Source: Streptomyces pluripotens
Lineage (GTDB): Bacteria > Actinomycetota > Actinomycetes > Streptomycetales > Streptomycetaceae
NCBI RefSeq assembly: GCF_000802245.2
Contig: NZ_CP021080.1
Coordinates: 2,604,001-2,668,000 of the forward strand
DNA length: 64,000 nucleotides
Reading direction: 5' to 3'
A model generated the notes under the pieces. That model was not told the DNA's origin, ran no database searches, and saw only the letters and a program-made list of their open reading frames with translations. Shown one piece after another: positions 63,243-64,000 of the stretch. Position numbers and translations under genes: made by a program. How positions within the stretch are numbered: position 1 is the first letter of the stretch; each line of letters opens with the position of its first letter.

Positions 63243-64000
63243 GTGAGCGTCACGGGGGGAATACTCACGGCGGCCCAACCGGGCACCGTCGGCACGGCTG
63301 TCAGAGGCCTGTTGCGCGCGGCGGGCAACGCCGTCCCAGCGGCGGACGGCTCGGGAAACCTGCCGCCCGTCACCATTCCGCGTGATCCCGCGCAGGATGC
63401 GGCCCGGCACGAGCTGGCCAAACGGATGTACCACGAGAACGACCCCGGTCTGTTCGAGCGCACCCTGAACGCGTTCTGGCACTGGCTCGACAAGCTGTTC
63501 AGCACCGCCAGCTCGGCGACACCCGGCGGCACGGTCGGCTTGCTCGTCGTCGTCCTGGCCGTCGTCGCCGTACTGACGGCCCTCTGGTGGCGCCTGGGCG
63601 TCCCGAGACGCCAACCCGCCTCCTCGGCCGTCCTGTTCGACGACCGCCCCCGCAGCGCCGCCGAGCACCGCTCGGCCAGCGAGGCGCACGCGGCGCAGGG
63701 GCACTGGAACCAGGCCGTCCAGGAACGTATGCGAGCCATCGTCCGCTCCCTGGAGGAACGGGCCCTGCTCGACGCCCGCCCCGGCCGCACGGCGGACGAG
63801 GCCGCCGCCGAGGCCGGCCGCGCCCTGCCCGCGCACACGGACCGGCTGCGTGCAGCCGCCGCAGAGTTCGACGACGTCACATACGGCGGCCGCAGCATGA
63901 GTGAGGAGCCGTACCGGCGCGTCGCCGAGTTGGACCGCGACCTCGAACGCACCAGGCCCGTCGTCGTGGGCGAGACGGCCGGCTCGGCCCCCAGCACCCA
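63243..64000 (+). CDS. DUF4129-domain membrane protein (truncated by the window end)
   Basis: 252 codons are visible and the frame is still open at base 64000. One hydrophobic helix (VGLLVVVLAVVAVLTALWW, about 99-117) follows an N-terminal region with HELAKRMYHENDPGLFERT. The cytoplasmic DUF4129 domain is AHAAQGHWNQAVQERMRAIV, then FDDVTYGGRSMSEEPYRRV. GTG start, coupled to the upstream gene through GGAG at its end. DUF4129 proteins often sit beside transglutaminase-like or MoxR genes, which would lie just outside. Function unknown. Confidence 0.9.
   Translation, partial: MSVTGGILTAAQPGTVGTAVRGLLRAAGNAVPAADGSGNLPPVTIPRDPAQDAARHELAKRMYHENDPGLFERTLNAFWHWLDKLFSTASSATPGGTVGLLVVVLAVVAVLTALWWRLGVPRRQPASSAVLFDDRPRSAAEHRSASEAHAAQGHWNQAVQERMRAIVRSLEERALLDARPGRTADEAAAEAGRALPAHTDRLRAAAAEFDDVTYGGRSMSEEPYRRVAELDRDLERTRPVVVGETAGSAPST

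Overview
The window is a GC-rich (about 70%) actinobacterial chromosome segment, almost certainly Streptomyces. The evidence is the strong third-position GC bias, the many GTG and TTG starts, the leaderless genes, and a gene order that (from memory) follows the S. coelicolor block from ftsX to mtrA: ftsX-ftsE-prfB-pkaB-pkaA ... ohr/ohrR ... tagGH-tagF ... NAD-glutamate dehydrogenase ... secA ... hpf-comF-lpqB-mtrB-mtrA-mtnA. No phage, IS element, CRISPR array, tRNA or rRNA gene was seen. It reads as conserved core chromosome rather than an island.

Layout. 1-5 kb: cell division and translation (S41 peptidase, ftsX, ftsE, a small zinc-ribbon membrane protein, a repeat-rich LAETG surface protein, prfB). 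5-12.5 kb: signalling, with two membrane-anchored Ser/Thr kinases (pkaB, pkaA) divergent from an FHA + FtsK/EccC-like ATPase. 12.7-16.4 kb: a sugar ABC importer without its own ATPase. 16.5-37 kb: a wall-glycopolymer region. It holds three tandem bifunctional TagF-like transferases, a peroxide-stress pair (ohr/ohrR), two polytopic glycosyltransferase-like proteins, a GT2, galE, a TetR regulator, the TagGH-type exporter, a fourth TagF and a second GT2. 37-45 kb: a membrane protein and the giant NAD-dependent glutamate dehydrogenase. 45-51 kb: small housekeeping genes and secA with its Rv3235-family neighbour. 51-55.4 kb: an acetyltransferase, a YcaQ-type DNA glycosylase, an orphan NarL-type response regulator, long-form HPF and ComF. 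55.7-64 kb: the overlapping mtrA-mtrB-lpqB operon, mtnA, and a membrane-protein/DUF4129 pair running off the end.

How it works together. The centre of the window looks like a dispersed locus for making and exporting a polyol-phosphate wall polymer. TagG/TagH would export it. The four TagF-like proteins each join a GT-A glycosyltransferase domain to a CDP-glycerol-type polymerase domain. The GT2 enzymes, galE and GT-C-like membrane proteins would supply or attach sugars. Two matched palindromes sit over the divergent tetR/tagG promoters and suggest that the TetR protein represses itself and the exporter. The TagF copies appear to have lost different halves: copy 1 has altered polymerase motifs, and copy 4 has a degenerate glycosyltransferase domain.

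Other points of interest are: a short palindromic element inserted in frame in two unrelated genes (pkaA and the second TagF); a MalF-like permease carrying an extra ectodomain of about 150 residues; an EccC-like ATPase whose P-loop lysine is arginine; a 21-bp repeat array with a 42-bp higher-order period; and two mutually exclusive perfect hairpins between convergent genes at 45.2 kb. Start codons were chosen from family alignment as remembered, Shine-Dalgarno spacing and overlaps. No database search was available.
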